Below are positions 1-11,749 of a stretch of 64,000 nucleotides of DNA, one piece after another. Source of the DNA: Antilocapra americana (taxonomy: Eukaryota; Chordata; Mammalia; Artiodactyla; Antilocapridae); the NCBI GenBank assembly GCA_007570785.1, contig ML660772.1, positions 36,246,815 to 36,310,814 on the forward strand, in the 5' to 3' direction. A program made the position numbers and the translations under genes. Numbering within the stretch: position 1 is the stretch's first letter; each line of letters starts with the position of its first letter. The notes below the pieces were generated by a model, which did no database searches, was not told the origin of the DNA, and worked only from the letters and a program-made list of their open reading frames with translations.

Positions 1-1175
1 AGCGGGATACTCCATGACCCACCTCCCAGAATATTGGAAATAAAAACACGAATAAACAAATGGGACCTAATTAAAATTAAAAGCTTTTGCACAACAAAGG
101 AGACTATAAGCAAGGTGAAAAGACAGCCTTCAGAATGGGAGAAAATAATAGCCAATGAAACAACAGACAAACAATCTCAAAAATATACAAACAACTCCTG
201 CAGCTCCATTCTAGAAAAATAAACAACCCAATTAAAAAGTGGGCCAAAGAACTTAACAGACATTTCTCCAAAGAAGATATAAAAATGGCTAACAAACACA
301 TGAAAAGATGCTCAACATCACTCATTATCAGAGAAATGCAAATCAAAAGTACAATGAGGTACCACTTTACACCAGTCAGAATGGCTGCCATCAAAAAATC
401 TACAAGCAATAAATGCTGGAGAGGATGTGGAGAAAAGGGAACCCTCTTACACTGTTGGTGGGAATGCAAACTTGTACAGCCACTATGGAAAACAGTGTGG
501 AGGTTCCTTAAAAAGCTGCAAATAGACCTGCCATATGACCCAGCAATCCCACTGCTGGGCATATACACTGAGGAAACCAGAATTGAAAGAGCCACGTGTA
601 CCCCAATGTTCATCGCTGCATTGTTTACAATAGCCAGGACATGGAAGCAACGTAGATGCCCATCAACTGACGAATGGATAAGAAAGCTGTGGTACATATA
701 CACAATGGAATATTACTCAGCATTAAAAAAAGATTCATTTGAAGCAATTCTACTCAGATGGACGAAACTGGAGCCCATTATCCAGAGTGAAGTAAGCCAG
801 AAGGAAAAACAAAAATACAGTATATTAACGAATATATATGGAATTTAGAAAGACGGTAACGAGAACCCAACATGCGAGACAGCAAAAGGAACGCAGATGT
901 ATAGAATAGACTCGTGGACTTTGTGGATGAGGGTAAGGGTGGGATGATATGGGAGAAGGGCATTGAAGCATGTTAATTATCATATGTCTAATCAATCGCC
1001 AGCCCAGGATTGATGCTCGGGGCTGGTGCAGCGAGATTTCCCGGGGGTGGGGGGGAGGGAAGAGGGAGGGGGGTTCCGGAGGGGAAGCATATGTAAACCC
1101 ATGGTGATATCATGACAATGTATGGCAAAAACAATTAAAAGAAAATAAATAAATTAAAAAAAATAATAATAAAAT
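1..1175 (+). mobile_element. LINE-1 3' end (ruminant L1), ORF2 C-terminus, 3' UTR and A-rich tail
   Basis: The element enters from the left edge. Positions 1-848 read as the C-terminal part of L1 ORF2 in broken frames (open pieces 34-222 and 285-848), including the stretch encoding [11 protein letters not shown] and MEYYSALKK that is typical of mammalian L1 ORF2 ends. A G-rich 3' UTR (1019-1080) follows, then an A-rich tail at about 1125-1175. A frame change near 222-285 means no functional protein. The ORF2 end and 3' UTR resemble the ruminant L1 family. The left end and any target-site duplication lie outside the window. Confidence 0.93.
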
Positions 1176-1382
1176 AAAATTTGACCCTAGTAGACCTTAA
1201 CCAGTGTCTTTTGCCCCAGGGAGAAGAATCTGAATGAGTCCCTGCTTTGCTCTCTGAGCCAGTCCACCATGGCTTAGCCTATATGACCATCTTATCCATC
1301 CTACCTACAGCCAGAAGCACCACCTTAGCAAGAAATTTGCAGATGTGGCATTACCAGTGAACCTAAAATGATTTAGTCTCTA

Positions 1383-2531
1383 TTGTTGTTGTTCAGTTAC
1401 TTAGTTGTGTCCAACTCTGTAGCCCCATGGACTGAAGCATGCCAAGCTTCCCTGTCCTTCACTATTTGCCAGAGTTTGCTCAAACTCATAGCAATCCAAC
1501 CATCTTATCCTCTGTCACCCTCTTCTCTGCCTGCCCTCAATCTTTCCCAGCTTCAGGATCTTTTCCAAAGAGTCAGCTCTTTGCATCAGGTGGCCAAAGT
1601 ATTGGAGCTACAGCTTCAGCATCAGTCCTTCCAGTGAATAGTCAGGATTGATTTCCTTTCGTATTTACTGGTCTGGGACTGATCTCCTTAAAGTCCAAGG
1701 ACTCTCAAGAGTCTTCTCCAACACCACAGTTCAAAAACATCAGTTCTTCAGTGCTCAACTTTCTTTATGGTCCCAACTCTCACATCTTACATGACTGCTT
1801 GAAAAAACCGTAGCTTTGACTATATGGACTGTTGTCAGCAAAGTGATGTCCCTGCTTTTTAATACCTGTCTAGGTTGATCGTAGCTTTCCTTCCAAGGAA
1901 CAAACATCTTTTAATTTCATGGCTTCAGTCACCATTCTCAGTGATTTTGGAGCCCAAGAAAATAAAATCTGTTACTGTTTCCATTGCTTCCCCATCTATT
2001 TGCCATGAAGTGATGGGACTGGATGCCATGAATTTCATTTTTGAATGTTGAGTTTGAAGCCCATTTTTTTACTCTCCTCTTTCACCTTCATCAAGAGTCT
2101 CTTTGGTGTGGTGTTATCTGAATATCTGAGGTTATTGATATTTCTCCTGGTAATCTTGATTCCAGCTTGAGCTTCATCCAGCCTGGCATTTTTCATATAT
2201 AAGTTCAATAATCAGGGTGACAGTATACAGTCCTGACGTACACCTTTCCCAGTTTGGAACCAGCCCATTGTTCCATGTCCAGTTCTAACTGTTGCTTCTT
2301 GGCCTGCATACAGGTTTCACAGGAGGCAGATGAGGTGGTCTGGTATTCCCATCTCTTGAAGAATTTTCCACAGTTTGTTGTTGTCCTCACAGTCAAAGGC
2401 TTTATTGTAGTCAGTGAAGCAGAAGTAGATATTTTTCTGGAATTGTCTTGCTTCTTTTGTGATACAATGGATGTTTGCAATTTGGTTTCTGGTTCCTCTG
2501 CCTTTTCTAAATCCAGCTTGTTTGTTTGTAT
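1383..2531 (-). mobile_element. BovB (RTE) LINE, 5'-truncated
   Basis: Read on the minus strand this is the 3' part of BovB: reverse transcriptase coding sequence in broken frames, then the 3' end that other ruminant repeats share (its complement starts GTTGTTGTTCAGTTACTTAG at 1386). The same sequence recurs at 11.75, 14.8, 27.3 and 45.3 kb in this window. Truncation falls inside the reverse transcriptase region near 2525, directly against a SINE. Stop codons and frame changes make it non-functional. Confidence 0.9.
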
Positions 2532-2740
2532 TGTGAGTGTGTAGTTGCTCAGTTGTGTCTGACTCTTTACAACCTTCTGGGCTATAGTCAGCCAGGCTTC
2601 TTTGTCCATGGGATTCTTCAGGCAAGAATACTGGAGGGGGTTGCCATGTCCTTCTCCAGGGGATCTTCCCAATCCAGGAATAGAACCTGTGTCTCCTGCA
2701 TTACAGATGGATTCTTTACCCACTAGCCATTGGGGAAGCC
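2532..2740 (-). mobile_element. Bov-tA type SINE, antisense
   Basis: The complement reads as a ruminant tRNA-headed SINE: GGCTTCCCCAATGGCTAG..., a B-box-like segment, then the Bov-A body with CCAGTATTCTTGCCTGAAGAATCC. It abuts the truncated end of the neighbouring BovB copy. Confidence 0.88.
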
Positions 2741-2936
2741 TTAGTCAAAATAAAGTTTGAAAAACTCTGGTAGAGTCAAGACTGAATTCTCTATTTTTTT
2801 CTATATAAAATTTTATAGTATCATTGCCACATTAAAAGGAAAAAATGCTATATAGTCCATAAAGAGTACAATCCTTAGATTGCAACTTTTATTTCATTTT
2901 TTGGGTAACAACTTTGCTGAAGTATAATGCACCTAT

Positions 2937-3115
2937 GGGCTTTTCTGGTGGCACAAGCAGTAAAGAATCTCCCTGCAATGCAGGAGACCTGGGTTTGATC
3001 TCTGGGTCAAGAAGGCGACCCACTACAGTATTCTTCCCTTGAAAATCCCATAGACAGAGAAGCCTGGCAGACTACAGTCCATTAGACTGAGCAACTAACA
3101 CTTTGACTTTCTTTC
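2937..3115 (+). mobile_element. Bov-tA type SINE with perfect 11-bp target-site duplication
   Basis: The element starts GGGCTTTTCTGGTGGC and ends in a T-rich tail. It is flanked by AATGCACCTAT at 2926-2936 and 3116-3126, an exact 11-bp duplication that fixes both ends. Confidence 0.92.
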
Positions 3116-3126
3116 AATGCACCTAT

Positions 3127-3330
3127 AAGTAGGATAACATACAATTCTTCCATTTAAAACCATTACAATTCAGTGGTTTTTAGTGCATTGATAATTGTAT
3201 TGCAACCATAACCAAAATCAATTTGAGATATATTTATCACCTCAAAAAGAAATCTTACCACCTCCAGCTATCACCTCTCTCAATTTTCTATCTCCCCTAG
3301 GCCTAAGCAACTGCTAATCTACTTCCTGTC
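3127..3330. repeat. Old L1-like interspersed repeat fragment (family uncertain)
   Basis: The run around ACAATTCAGTGGTTTTTAGT, followed by a CAACCATAACC segment, matches a common old mammalian interspersed repeat that I associate with fossil L1 elements. The right edge fades into A/T-rich sequence. Family assignment is from memory and not firm. Confidence 0.4.
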
Positions 3331-3569
3331 TCTACATATTTTTTTTAAGTACATAGTGTTTTGTAAGAAGATTTTAAAAATCTTTTTTTAAAAAAACATT
3401 AAAAATGCTTTCTTATTATATTCTCCGGCTTAAATTTCCTTGTTTCGATTCCATGGTGTGGAGAAACAGACACTGCTTCCTGTTCTCTGCACTCCAGTTG
3501 GCCCAGCACCCATAATTAAACAGACTAATTCATTTCAAAATTAAGGCAAAACAGAATACAATTTTGTTC

Positions 3570-3818
3570 TTTCTGGCTGCACTGGGTCTTCACTGTTGCA
3601 TGCAGGCTTTCTCTAGTTCCTGTGAGCAGGGCTTCTCATTGTGGTGGCTTCTCAAGTTGTCGAGCACTAGGCTCTAGGGAACAGAGGCTTCAATAGCTGC
3701 AGCTCATGGGCTTAGAAGCTGTGAGGCATGTGGGATTCTCCTGGGCCATGGATCAAACCTGTATTCTCTGCATTGGCATGTGGATTCTTAACCACCAGGG
3801 GCCTGGGAGTCCCCCAGA
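3570..3818 (-). mobile_element. CHR-type (cetartiodactyl) SINE, antisense
   Basis: The complement starts GGGGACTCCCAGGCCCCTGG, continues with GGTTAAGAATCC and a TTTGATCC box B-like motif, then repeated 'agcccatg.gctgcagct' type units. That layout is typical of CHR SINEs shared by ruminants, hippos and whales. It is quite diverged, as expected for an older insertion. Confidence 0.75.
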
Positions 3819-3979
3819 TATAATTTTCAACTCCCTATATTATATCAAGCATTACACTGAAAAGGAAAGGGAGATCTGCGCAGTGAGTAGAGAATGTCTG
3901 ATTCGTTTTAGATAGACTTTCTTTCCTTTTTACAAAACTTGATCCTTGATTGTGTCTGGCCTGATATAGTTGCAAGTTA

Positions 3980-4420
3980 TATTACTTAGAACTTTCAGTC
4001 TCAAGAGACAGAAGTCTCACTCACACTGGCTTAAGGAAAATGAGAATTCCTTGGCTAGTGTGAGCTGACGGTTCTTAGGTGCTGCCGTATTAGGTGCTCA
4101 GACCCTATTCTCAAGGCTCAGTCTTGTGCTCTCTGCTTTTCTTTGCTGACTTCATTCTAAGGCAGACCTGTTCCTTAAAGTGGCAGAGGGTGGCTGCCAG
4201 TAGCTCCAGACTTAAAAATATATCCTCTCAGCACCCTTAGTAGTGGGGATGATACCTCTATGTGAACTAGAAACATTCTAGAATTGAGTGTTCTTTGGCT
4301 CGGATTGGCCTGACTGTGTCACACGCCAACTCTTGATACTGGAGAGGGAGTCAGCTCTGCCTGGTCCACATGACAGAAAAGGGAAGGAATTATTTCCTAA
4401 GGGAAATTGTGTGTGTGAGC
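3980..4420. repeat. Ancient mammal-wide repeat fragment, family not named
   Basis: The segment with CACACTGGCTTAAGGAAAAT, a later GTGGCAGAGGGTGGCTGCCAG and GGCTCGGATTGGCCTGA resembles a widespread old mammalian repeat that I recognise by pattern but cannot name. It has no open frame. Confidence 0.35.
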
Positions 4421-5509
4421 AGAAGTGATCAAGGGGATGCTTTTGGGGAAGATAAAATGAAAGGATAATGATTAAAGACTGCTGCAGTATGAATCATGAA
4501 ATCTGAGTTTTAGCCTTATTTGCTGCTAAGTAGTTTTATTATCTGAAGCACATCACTTATTCTGTAGGCAGTGGTTCCCAATTTTGTAAAAGTATAGACT
4601 TCTGTAAGTAGTCTTTAATGATCTCTGTTTAAAATTCAAATTCAGTGATGAGCTGGCTAGATATTTTGATATTAAATGACTAACCCTGATTTTCTTTGAT
4701 AAAATCAGGATAATGATTTTCATGGAATAGAAATATATCCTACAGCACGCATAGTTCTGTCTGGAGTCACGAGGTTGTGTGCTGTCTTTGATACTGAATG
4801 TTAACTAGAGGAATGCAAGGTTTCTAACTCAGTTTTGAACTCTCCAGTCAGTTTAAGGAAGTTTAATCCCTTATTATTTAGAAGAGGTCATACTGGATAT
4901 CAAGTTACTTCCGGTGCTTTCTGTATGTTCCTATCAACCCTTGTGGTGTTAAAGAATGAATAAATGCTTGGAAGTAGCAGAAACCAATTAGAAAAATGAG
5001 ATAAAAGGTGAGATCAAAATTGGTAGCATAACTGAACTTTCCAATATGTTTTTTTAAAAAGAAGTTATCATCATATGCTAGCAACTACAGAAGTGAACTG
5101 GAGAAGAGTGAGCCTAAAAGAAGGGTCTTATGATGTTTGGTGTGTGCCATGACGAGCAGTCAGCATCGACAATGGGCCAGCTCAGGATGTGACTGAGAGG
5201 GACTGGGAAAGACCTTGGTAGGGTGGGGAAACAGTCTTCATGTTGGGGTGTAACACATGAATTCATTTTTTCAACTAGAGGTTCTAGCTTTGGATGTTAA
5301 AGTCCTATTTAAAATAAGTTTTCAATAAAAATGGAAATATGAGATCACTGAGATTCAGATATCAATTAAAAGTCAAGAAAATAATGAGTCTTTAAATTCC
5401 AACAAAATCTGCTTCATCTGTCTCTAATATTGACAACAAATCTCTTGGCTTTTACTTTGGTATAGATGAGTCACTTGTGTGGGGCTTCAGAGAAGCTCGT
5501 CTTTAATTT
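4421..5509. other. Intergenic, no feature recognised
   Basis: A/T-rich sequence without a long open frame, clear repeat signature or CpG cluster. I see nothing that can be named here. Confidence 0.5.
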
Positions 5510-5710
5510 AATCCCTGGTGGCTCAGACAGTAAAGCCTGCAATGCGGAAGACCCTGGTTTGATACCTGGGTTGGAAAGATCCTTTGGAGAAGGAAATGGC
5601 AACCCACTCCAGTACTTGTGCCTGGAAAATCCCATGGACTGAGGAGCCTGGTAGGTTACAGTCCATAGGGTTACAAAGACTCAGACACGAGTGAGTGACT
5701 TCACTTTCAC
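5510..5710 (+). mobile_element. Bov-tA type SINE
   Basis: The head reads ATCCCTGGTGGCTCAGACAG, followed by a TTTGATACC box B and the Bov-A body (CAACCCACTCCAGTAC). It ends in a CACTTTCACTT tail. The first bases of the head are diverged or lost. Confidence 0.9.
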
Positions 5711-5816
5711 TTAGCTTGAACATAAACTGGGCAGACAGACACTTTTCACAATCCGAAGAATGCACCATTCATATAGAATTCAATATACATGGTGTATGCA
5801 GAAGTATAAGTCTGTT

Positions 5817-6010
5817 GAAAGTGAAAGTCGCTCAGTCAAGTCCTACTATTTGTGACCCCATGCATTATACCATCCATAGAATTCACCAGACCAGAATACT
5901 GGAGTGGGTAGCTGTTCCCTTCTCCAGGGGATCTTCCCAATCCAGGAATCGAACCCTGGTCTCCCGTATTACAGGCAGATTCTTTACAAGCTGAGCCACT
6001 AGGGAAGCCC
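5817..6010 (-). mobile_element. Bov-tA type SINE, antisense
   Basis: The complement starts GGGCTTCCCTAGTGGCTCAG and carries a GGTTCGATTCC box B. Imperfect target duplications (ATAAGTCTGTT at 5806-5816, ATAAGTTTATT at 6011-6021) flank it. It lies about 100 bp from the preceding SINE in opposite orientation. Confidence 0.9.
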
Positions 6011-6499
6011 ATAAGTTTATTGGGGTCTCTTTAAAGACACTATATTGTCAGATTCTACAATATCCAATTTGGCTATTCCCAAGGGGAAATACAGTTTGAT
6101 TTGAAGTTAAAAAGCAAGCATTCAATCTCAGGTCTACCCCAAAATACAATATGCTTCCAAGAATTTGGCCACGCTTTTGAAAAATCTAAAGTGGTTATAA
6201 AGTATTGATATATCAAGGAAGGTGTGAGAAGGGGCAAAATAATGAACCATCTTGCTGCTGCAAGTGCTCCAGTAAGTGGGGCAGTTGGTAGACGTGCACC
6301 TAACCGGATGTAGACTTATACTGGAATGTGTATGTGCTGCAGACATACTGCAGGATTTCTGTGACTGACGTGAGTGCCCAAGTCATGAACATTGTATGAA
6401 GAATTGTTGGTACAGTAACATGCTTCAGGTACTTTGGGTAAGCGTTAGGTTTAAAGGTAAAAGTACTGTATAAGTATTTATAGTATTGAGTGAGTTATA
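6011..6499. other. Intergenic, no feature recognised
   Basis: No long open frame and no recognised repeat. A short open frame on the minus strand (6134-6346) has no family signature. Confidence 0.45.
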
Positions 6500-6960
6500 T
6501 ATTAGTACCTCAGAGGGAGAGAGAGAAGATGGTGTTGTGGTCACCCCACAGAGGGACTTGGAACCCTCCACCCAAAATTTGGTTCAGATATCAAAACTGA
6601 TGAACACACACACATCCAAGAAAGTATGAAAGGTTTATTACTTATATGATGAGGTCTTCTAGGCAAAGTAGGGTGGGCTCCCACGAAGGTCCAAAAGCCA
6701 AGTCCTGCTTTCCATCAGGGAGGGCTTGTGGTTATACCGTAGTTAGGTGGTGGGACTATGGTTAATGATTCATTTGTACAGGTGAGGATTACATGATTTA
6801 AACTTCTCTTCAGTGCTAAAGGAAGGAGAATCCAAACTTACTTATCAGCTTGCCCAAACGTGGGTGGGGGGAAAGGGGAGTGGTGAAGCTTGAAAGCAGC
6901 CAGCAGCCAGATTCAATGGGTTAGTGCTTTACATGTCCTGAGAAATCTGGACCTAATCTA
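6500..6960 (-). mobile_element. LTR-like block (tentative)
   Basis: This moderately GC-rich block includes a TTTATTACTTATATGATGAG segment whose complement could hold an AATAAA signal in an LTR R region, and it sits upstream of a retroviral remnant. There is no internal coding sequence and the termini are not defined. It could also be part of the adjoining L1 mosaic. Confidence 0.3.
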
Positions 6961-8265
6961 AAGGTAAGGGTTTTTGTCTAGAGTTTCTTTTAGAAGTTGT
7001 ATGCTTTTGCTTCTTAGATTTAGGTCCATACCCCATTTGAGTTGATTTTTATGTATGACGTAAAGTAAGGATTGAGGTTTTTTTTTCCTTTTTGCATTTT
7101 GCATATTAATATGAAATTGTGTCAGTACCATTTATTGTCCCCATTGAGTTACTTTTCAAAATTGGGTTGGCTTTTTTTGTCCTATTTCCATATAAATTTT
7201 AGATTCAGCTTGTAGTAAAATCTTAAAAACAACAACAGCAATGGGGATTTTGGTGGAGATTGCTTTGAATCTATGAGTAATTTTGGGGAGAATGGATATC
7301 TAAAATATACTAGCTCTCTTCATCCACTGGCATAGTATAACTCTCCATTTTTATGAGTCCTCATTTATTTTCACATTGCTTTACAGTTTTTAGTGTACAT
7401 ATTTGACATACATATTTTATTGGAGGTATTTCTAACTTTTGTTAATTTTGATGATATTATAAATAAGGTTTCTTTTAAAATTTTCATTTGCCACTATATA
7501 AAATTGCTATTGATTTTTTTCTCTTTTCTTTTTTCCAAAATTGAATATAATTGATATATAACATTATTTAGTTTTTAGGCTTAACACAAAAAGAGTCAAT
7601 ATATGTAAATGTATTGATATATTGTGAAATGATCACCACAGTATATTTAGGTAACACCCATCACTATACATAATTACTTTTTTTCTTTTGATGAGCACTT
7701 TTAAGAACTACTTTATTAGTAACTTTCAAATATATAATAGAGTATAATTTTGATCCTCAGGCAGTAGCTTTTAAAGTCTGCAAATATATTTTATTCAGGA
7801 AAAGACTAGGAAATGGGCAGTTTTTGCTGCTCTCTCAGAGCCTAACCCTGGTGACAGCTATAGTGAATGCTTATGCTGGTAGAGCCTTGTGGATCTTGTG
7901 GACCTGAGCTGTTAGGTTTAAGAAGTAGGTATTTTGGGGGCCCACCCTTCATGTGGGAGACTTAAACATTGAAGTACTAGATTGGGGTCTAAACTCTCTG
8001 CTCCTCAGGGAAAAGCTTGGAGTTGAGGGTTCCCTCCCAACTGTATGGCAGTCTGCTGGGGTAAGGTTAATGGCACTCCCTTTTCTACCAGTTTCCATGT
8101 GGCTTTTCTTGTTTGCCTTGTATGTAGGAATCACTCAGCTAATCACTGGATTTCATTGGGAAGAAATTGTTCCACATGTAGCTGTTCATTCACTGCATCC
8201 TTGGGAAGAGCGGTGATAGTTTAGGAACTTCCTGTGTCACCATTTTAAAAGGTCTCCATGGTTTT
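6961..8265 (-). mobile_element. Mosaic of old L1 fragments, ending in an L1 5' UTR piece
   Basis: Positions 6961-7500 read in complement as L1 ORF2-type sequence (GTTGATTTTTATGTATGACG region). An A/T-rich 3'-type piece follows (about 7500-7770). Positions 7780-8265 match an old L1 5' UTR in antisense, for example TATTTTGGGGGCCCACCCTT and CTCTGCTCCTCAGGGA. The middle of the L1 is missing, so this is a deleted or composite copy. The open frames 7949-8216 fall inside it and are not genes. Confidence 0.65.
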
Positions 8266-8289
8266 CATTTTTTGTAAGTGCCTTTGTCG

Positions 8290-8810
8290 ATTAAAAATTA
8301 GTCACAACCTGAGAATAGATAGAGTTATTTTATTTGGTGAGAATGTTTAGGACTCTGAACCCGGGAGACAGCATCTCAGTAGCTCTGAGAAAACTGCCCC
8401 AAAGAGGCAGGATGGGGAGTCAGGCTGGGGAGTCAGGCTGTATACAACTTTGCAACAAAGGGAGCAGGCAGTTTGAACATCAAAGATCAGGTATCAGGTT
8501 AAAGAATTTAGCATTCTGTATATGGGAAGATGCAAGCCTCTGGGCTCACTGTATTCATTCCTTTCATATGTACCTCAGCTATCTGGGGCCAAATCCTGTT
8601 TCCTTGTTCACCATAAGGAGTGACAGATGGCTGCTTCTTACATCCCCCCAAGCTCCGCAGCAATCACTGTGAGGGGTGGTGGCATCTGCTGGATCAGTTT
8701 TGGGAGCCCTTATTCACATTTGGAGGCCAGAAATCAGTGATGGCTGTGACATTTCTTATTTATTGATATGGCAGAAGATATTTTCATGTCACAGTCCCTC
8801 CCCATGTTCA
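8290..8810 (-). mobile_element. LTR of an endogenous retrovirus, antisense (3' LTR)
   Basis: The start shares a recognisable core with two other LTR copies at 13.45 and 15.4 kb: GGGAGACAGCATCTCAG at 8362, then a CTGAGAAAACTGCCCC-type segment. A T-rich box at 8325-8335 gives an AATAAA-like signal in complement. Coding remnants of env and pol lie immediately to the right in the same orientation, so this would be the 3' LTR. It contains a short tandem (about 13 bp, twice, at 8409-8440). Outer boundaries are approximate. Confidence 0.6.
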
Positions 8811-9294
8811 TAAAGTCAATCATATTTGGGAGACATTTCATGACCATTTTGTTTTGGGCACTGGGAGGCTCATCCCAGATCAGGGGAAGGTCCTCGTTGA
8901 TCTGTCACTCCAAGTGTTTATTTCCAGATTAGACCCATTGATAAATAATGAAAGATTCTCTGGATCTTCTATCTTTTAACCAAACAGAATCCAGGAGATA
9001 GTTCCCTTATCTCCTCTTCCCATACCTAGAATCACACTATTACAATTATTTTATATTATAAATGTGATCTATTTAAGATATTTAGCTACCATTAATTTTG
9101 GCTGGAAGTCTGGTTATACATTATGTAGTACAAAAAACAACAATCATAAAATAGAGTGCAAGTAACATAGCTAATAACTGATTAAGTTGCAAATAGGAAT
9201 TTAAGCCATGAGCTTTCAGAACCAAACCATCTTTTCTAAAACATCACCAAGACTAGGAAGTGGATCATCTAAGGCAGCAATCTGATTTTTCATG

Positions 9295-9575
9295 TGAGTC
9301 ATTAAATGTGATACATAAATGCAACATTCTGTTTGAATTATAGCACAGGTGCCCCCTTAAGATGTTGTAAGGATATCAAGGGCCATACAATTTTGTAAGA
9401 CAGCTTTTCTCATCATAGAGACCTCAGAATTTAGTAGGCTAATAGCCTGTTTGCTATCATTTAATGTGCTCTGAGTGAATTTTGTTAGGGCTTCAATGTA
9501 AGAAAGAACATTTTCCAATCCTACCGAAGGCACAAAAGTAGCTGCTAAATGATCATACCAGTGAAACACACATCT
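9295..9575 (-). pseudogene. ERV env transmembrane-subunit remnant
   Basis: A 70-codon open piece (9357-9569) encodes the ectodomain core of a retroviral transmembrane Env: a heptad-type helix followed by a conserved stretch similar to the p15E-type region. An in-frame TAA interrupts it at 9357-9359. Just past that stop the CX6CC cysteine motif of gamma-type Env is still readable (about 9320-9350). The upstream surface subunit is frame-broken, so no functional envelope is encoded. Family-level assignment is firm; the exact ERV family is not. Confidence 0.72.
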
Positions 9576-10799
9576 CTTGGTCTATTGGGTTTATATTGGT
9601 GGTAAATGGGCTGGAGTCATATCTAAATTTGTATGTAAGTGGCTTTGAGCCCAAGAAAATCCTAAAGTACACCTTCCTAGCTATCCTGGTGGAAGCCAGG
9701 GCCAAAGACTGAACCCGTGAAGCTATTGAATCTCGTTAGGTGCCAGCCAGTATATTTCTAGATGTTTGGCCCAATCTGTACCATACCAATCACAGTCTTT
9801 AAGAGAAATGGTATATTGGTGGTTTTCATAAGGAACCCATCCTAATTTTCTGGTTATATTTGTATGATTTAAATGTTCCAAGAATAGGGAGGCCTTTAGG
9901 CATCTATAGCCTGGTGTTAACCAGATAAATCTATCCCATAACTGAGGAAGTGTCCCTCCTAATAGTCTAGAGTTTACATTTTTTTTAATTGGAATTTTGT
10001 TTGTTGCACTGATTGAGCTTGAATAACCTTAAGGGAAAATTCGTATTTATGGCCAGGGTCAGAATAAGTATATTTGATTGGCCAAGTGAGTGGATCCCCT
10101 CTATTGATATCATTGGTAGACAGACAGAACTATAATTCCTTTCTTCTAAAATAAACTTTCTAAGAGCCATCTAATCAGAGCCTTGGAAGGGAGAACCCAC
10201 CAAGGTAAACCAGAAGTACTGACCCATTAAGGTAAACCAGAAGTACTGGAGGCAGGTGACTGACCACAAACCCAACAATTTGATTGAATTCTAAAATCTG
10301 CATAAGATCACGCCCATGATATAAACACATTTGATTTAGGTGTAAGAGTCAAAGAAACCAAGAAAAAAATGTCACGCACAATTATACAGTCGGGCCCAGC
10401 ATCGTGGGACGACCATCTGTCTCTGACGCCGTCATCATCTTTTCCTGGCATTGGTGTTTTTTATTATCAGAGTACTGCTTTAAGGTGAGTTTGAGGTCAG
10501 CAGGTCTCTTTATAGACCAGTCTGGTACAGACGCCCTTTTTAGTTGGGACATATGAATTCAAGAGTCAGTTCCTTTCAGTTTTGCTGCACATAAGCTAGT
10601 CAAAAGAACCTGGGTAAGGGCCTTTTCATCTAGATTGGAGGGAGTCCTTTAAAAGATGTCTTTTCTAATATACGTAATCTCCTGATTGTAAGATATGGGA
10701 CGTTTGATCTTCATTTGGGGATAGATTACTACAATAAGCTTCAGAAACAACTTTAGAATTATTTGTCAATAATTTTATTAAATCTTTGCAATAATACAT

Positions 10800-11180
10800 C
10801 TCCCTTAAGTAATATAAGATCATGTAGCCTTTCATCCAGTCTCATTGGTCTCCCTGTAGTAATCTCAAAGGGAGACAAATGATATTTGTCAAAAGGAGTG
10901 GATCTGAGGCCGAGGAGACCAATGGAAGGGACTTAGACCAAAGTAAGAAATAATGTAATTTTAACCAACTGAGTTGTTCCATTTGTCCTTTCCATCAACC
11001 CACAAGACTGGGGGTGAGAGGCACAATGGAAATGTTGCATAATTGACCAAATTTTATAAAATTTTATAAATTTCCTTAACAATTTGTCCAGTAAAATGAG
11101 TCCCTTTGTCACTATGTAGTTCAGAGGGGATTCCCCAGATGAGAATCACTCTTTCTAAAAGCAGCTTCCCTATCAATGAT
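10800..11180 (-). pseudogene. ERV pol integrase-core remnant
   Basis: In complement, a segment with a THFTGQ-like core, preceded by a Ser-Asp, then a proline/serine-rich stretch around the position of the integrase catalytic glutamate, resembles the C-terminal half of a retroviral integrase core. Several stops and frame changes break it, and a short A/T duplication interrupts it near 11050. It lies upstream of the env remnant in proviral order. Confidence 0.6.
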
Positions 11181-11230
11181 GCTGTGGCCCTTCTACATTG
11201 TTAAAGGTTTGAGTACACTATAACTAGGAA

Positions 11231-11749
11231 ACTTGGATATTTCTGCAACATATAACATTGTAGTATAGTCACTAGAATTATGAAAACATTATATATCAGG
11301 ATATGTCAGATGTTAGGGATTCCATGTAAATTTTGAAATATCTGCATAATGAAATTTACCTATATATTACAACCTAAAATTCACCTTTAGTCACTTGACA
11401 ATGTCTTTGAATTAAAAATACCAAATAAACTTAGCCTAAGATTCATCTCTGAGGTTCCTCTGAAAGTGTTTCTTTGAAACATCCATCCCAGAGTCAGCTA
11501 GAGGCTAAAAAGCTTAGATAATTTTGATGTTTGCAAAGTTTGTTAGAAATATCAAAAAGATTTTAAAACACAGGATCATAGGTCACTGAAACAATACCTA
11601 TTCATTTAACTAAGGTCACAAAGAAAATAAATATGATTTAAGGGCACAGAAACTCGCACCATCTGTTGTCAAAAGGAGTACTTACAACAGAAAGAAAAAA
11701 AAAATTCCACTCTTGCATTAGCTCACTTAACAAAGTCCATTTACTTAGT
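11231..11749. other. Unassigned A/T-rich stretch between the ERV and BovB
   Basis: It could be further decayed provirus, but I cannot support any domain. It holds no long open frame and ends in an A-run (11695-11704) shortly before the BovB 3' end. Confidence 0.4.

Larger units (their letters stand above)
8811..11230 (-). mobile_element. Endogenous retrovirus internal region: decayed env and 3' pol
   Basis: On the minus strand, from right to left, come an integrase-like 3' pol segment, an eroded env surface region, an env transmembrane region and then the LTR. This is the normal pol-env-LTR order of a provirus. Many stops and frame changes are present and gag, protease and reverse transcriptase are absent, so it is a fossil. 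The transmembrane part has the CX6CC spacing of gamma-type retroviruses, which suggests a class I ERV. No matching 5' LTR in the expected position was found. Confidence 0.7.

Noticed and set aside
7949..8216. Open frames on both strands
   Set aside because: They fall in an old L1 5' UTR fragment.
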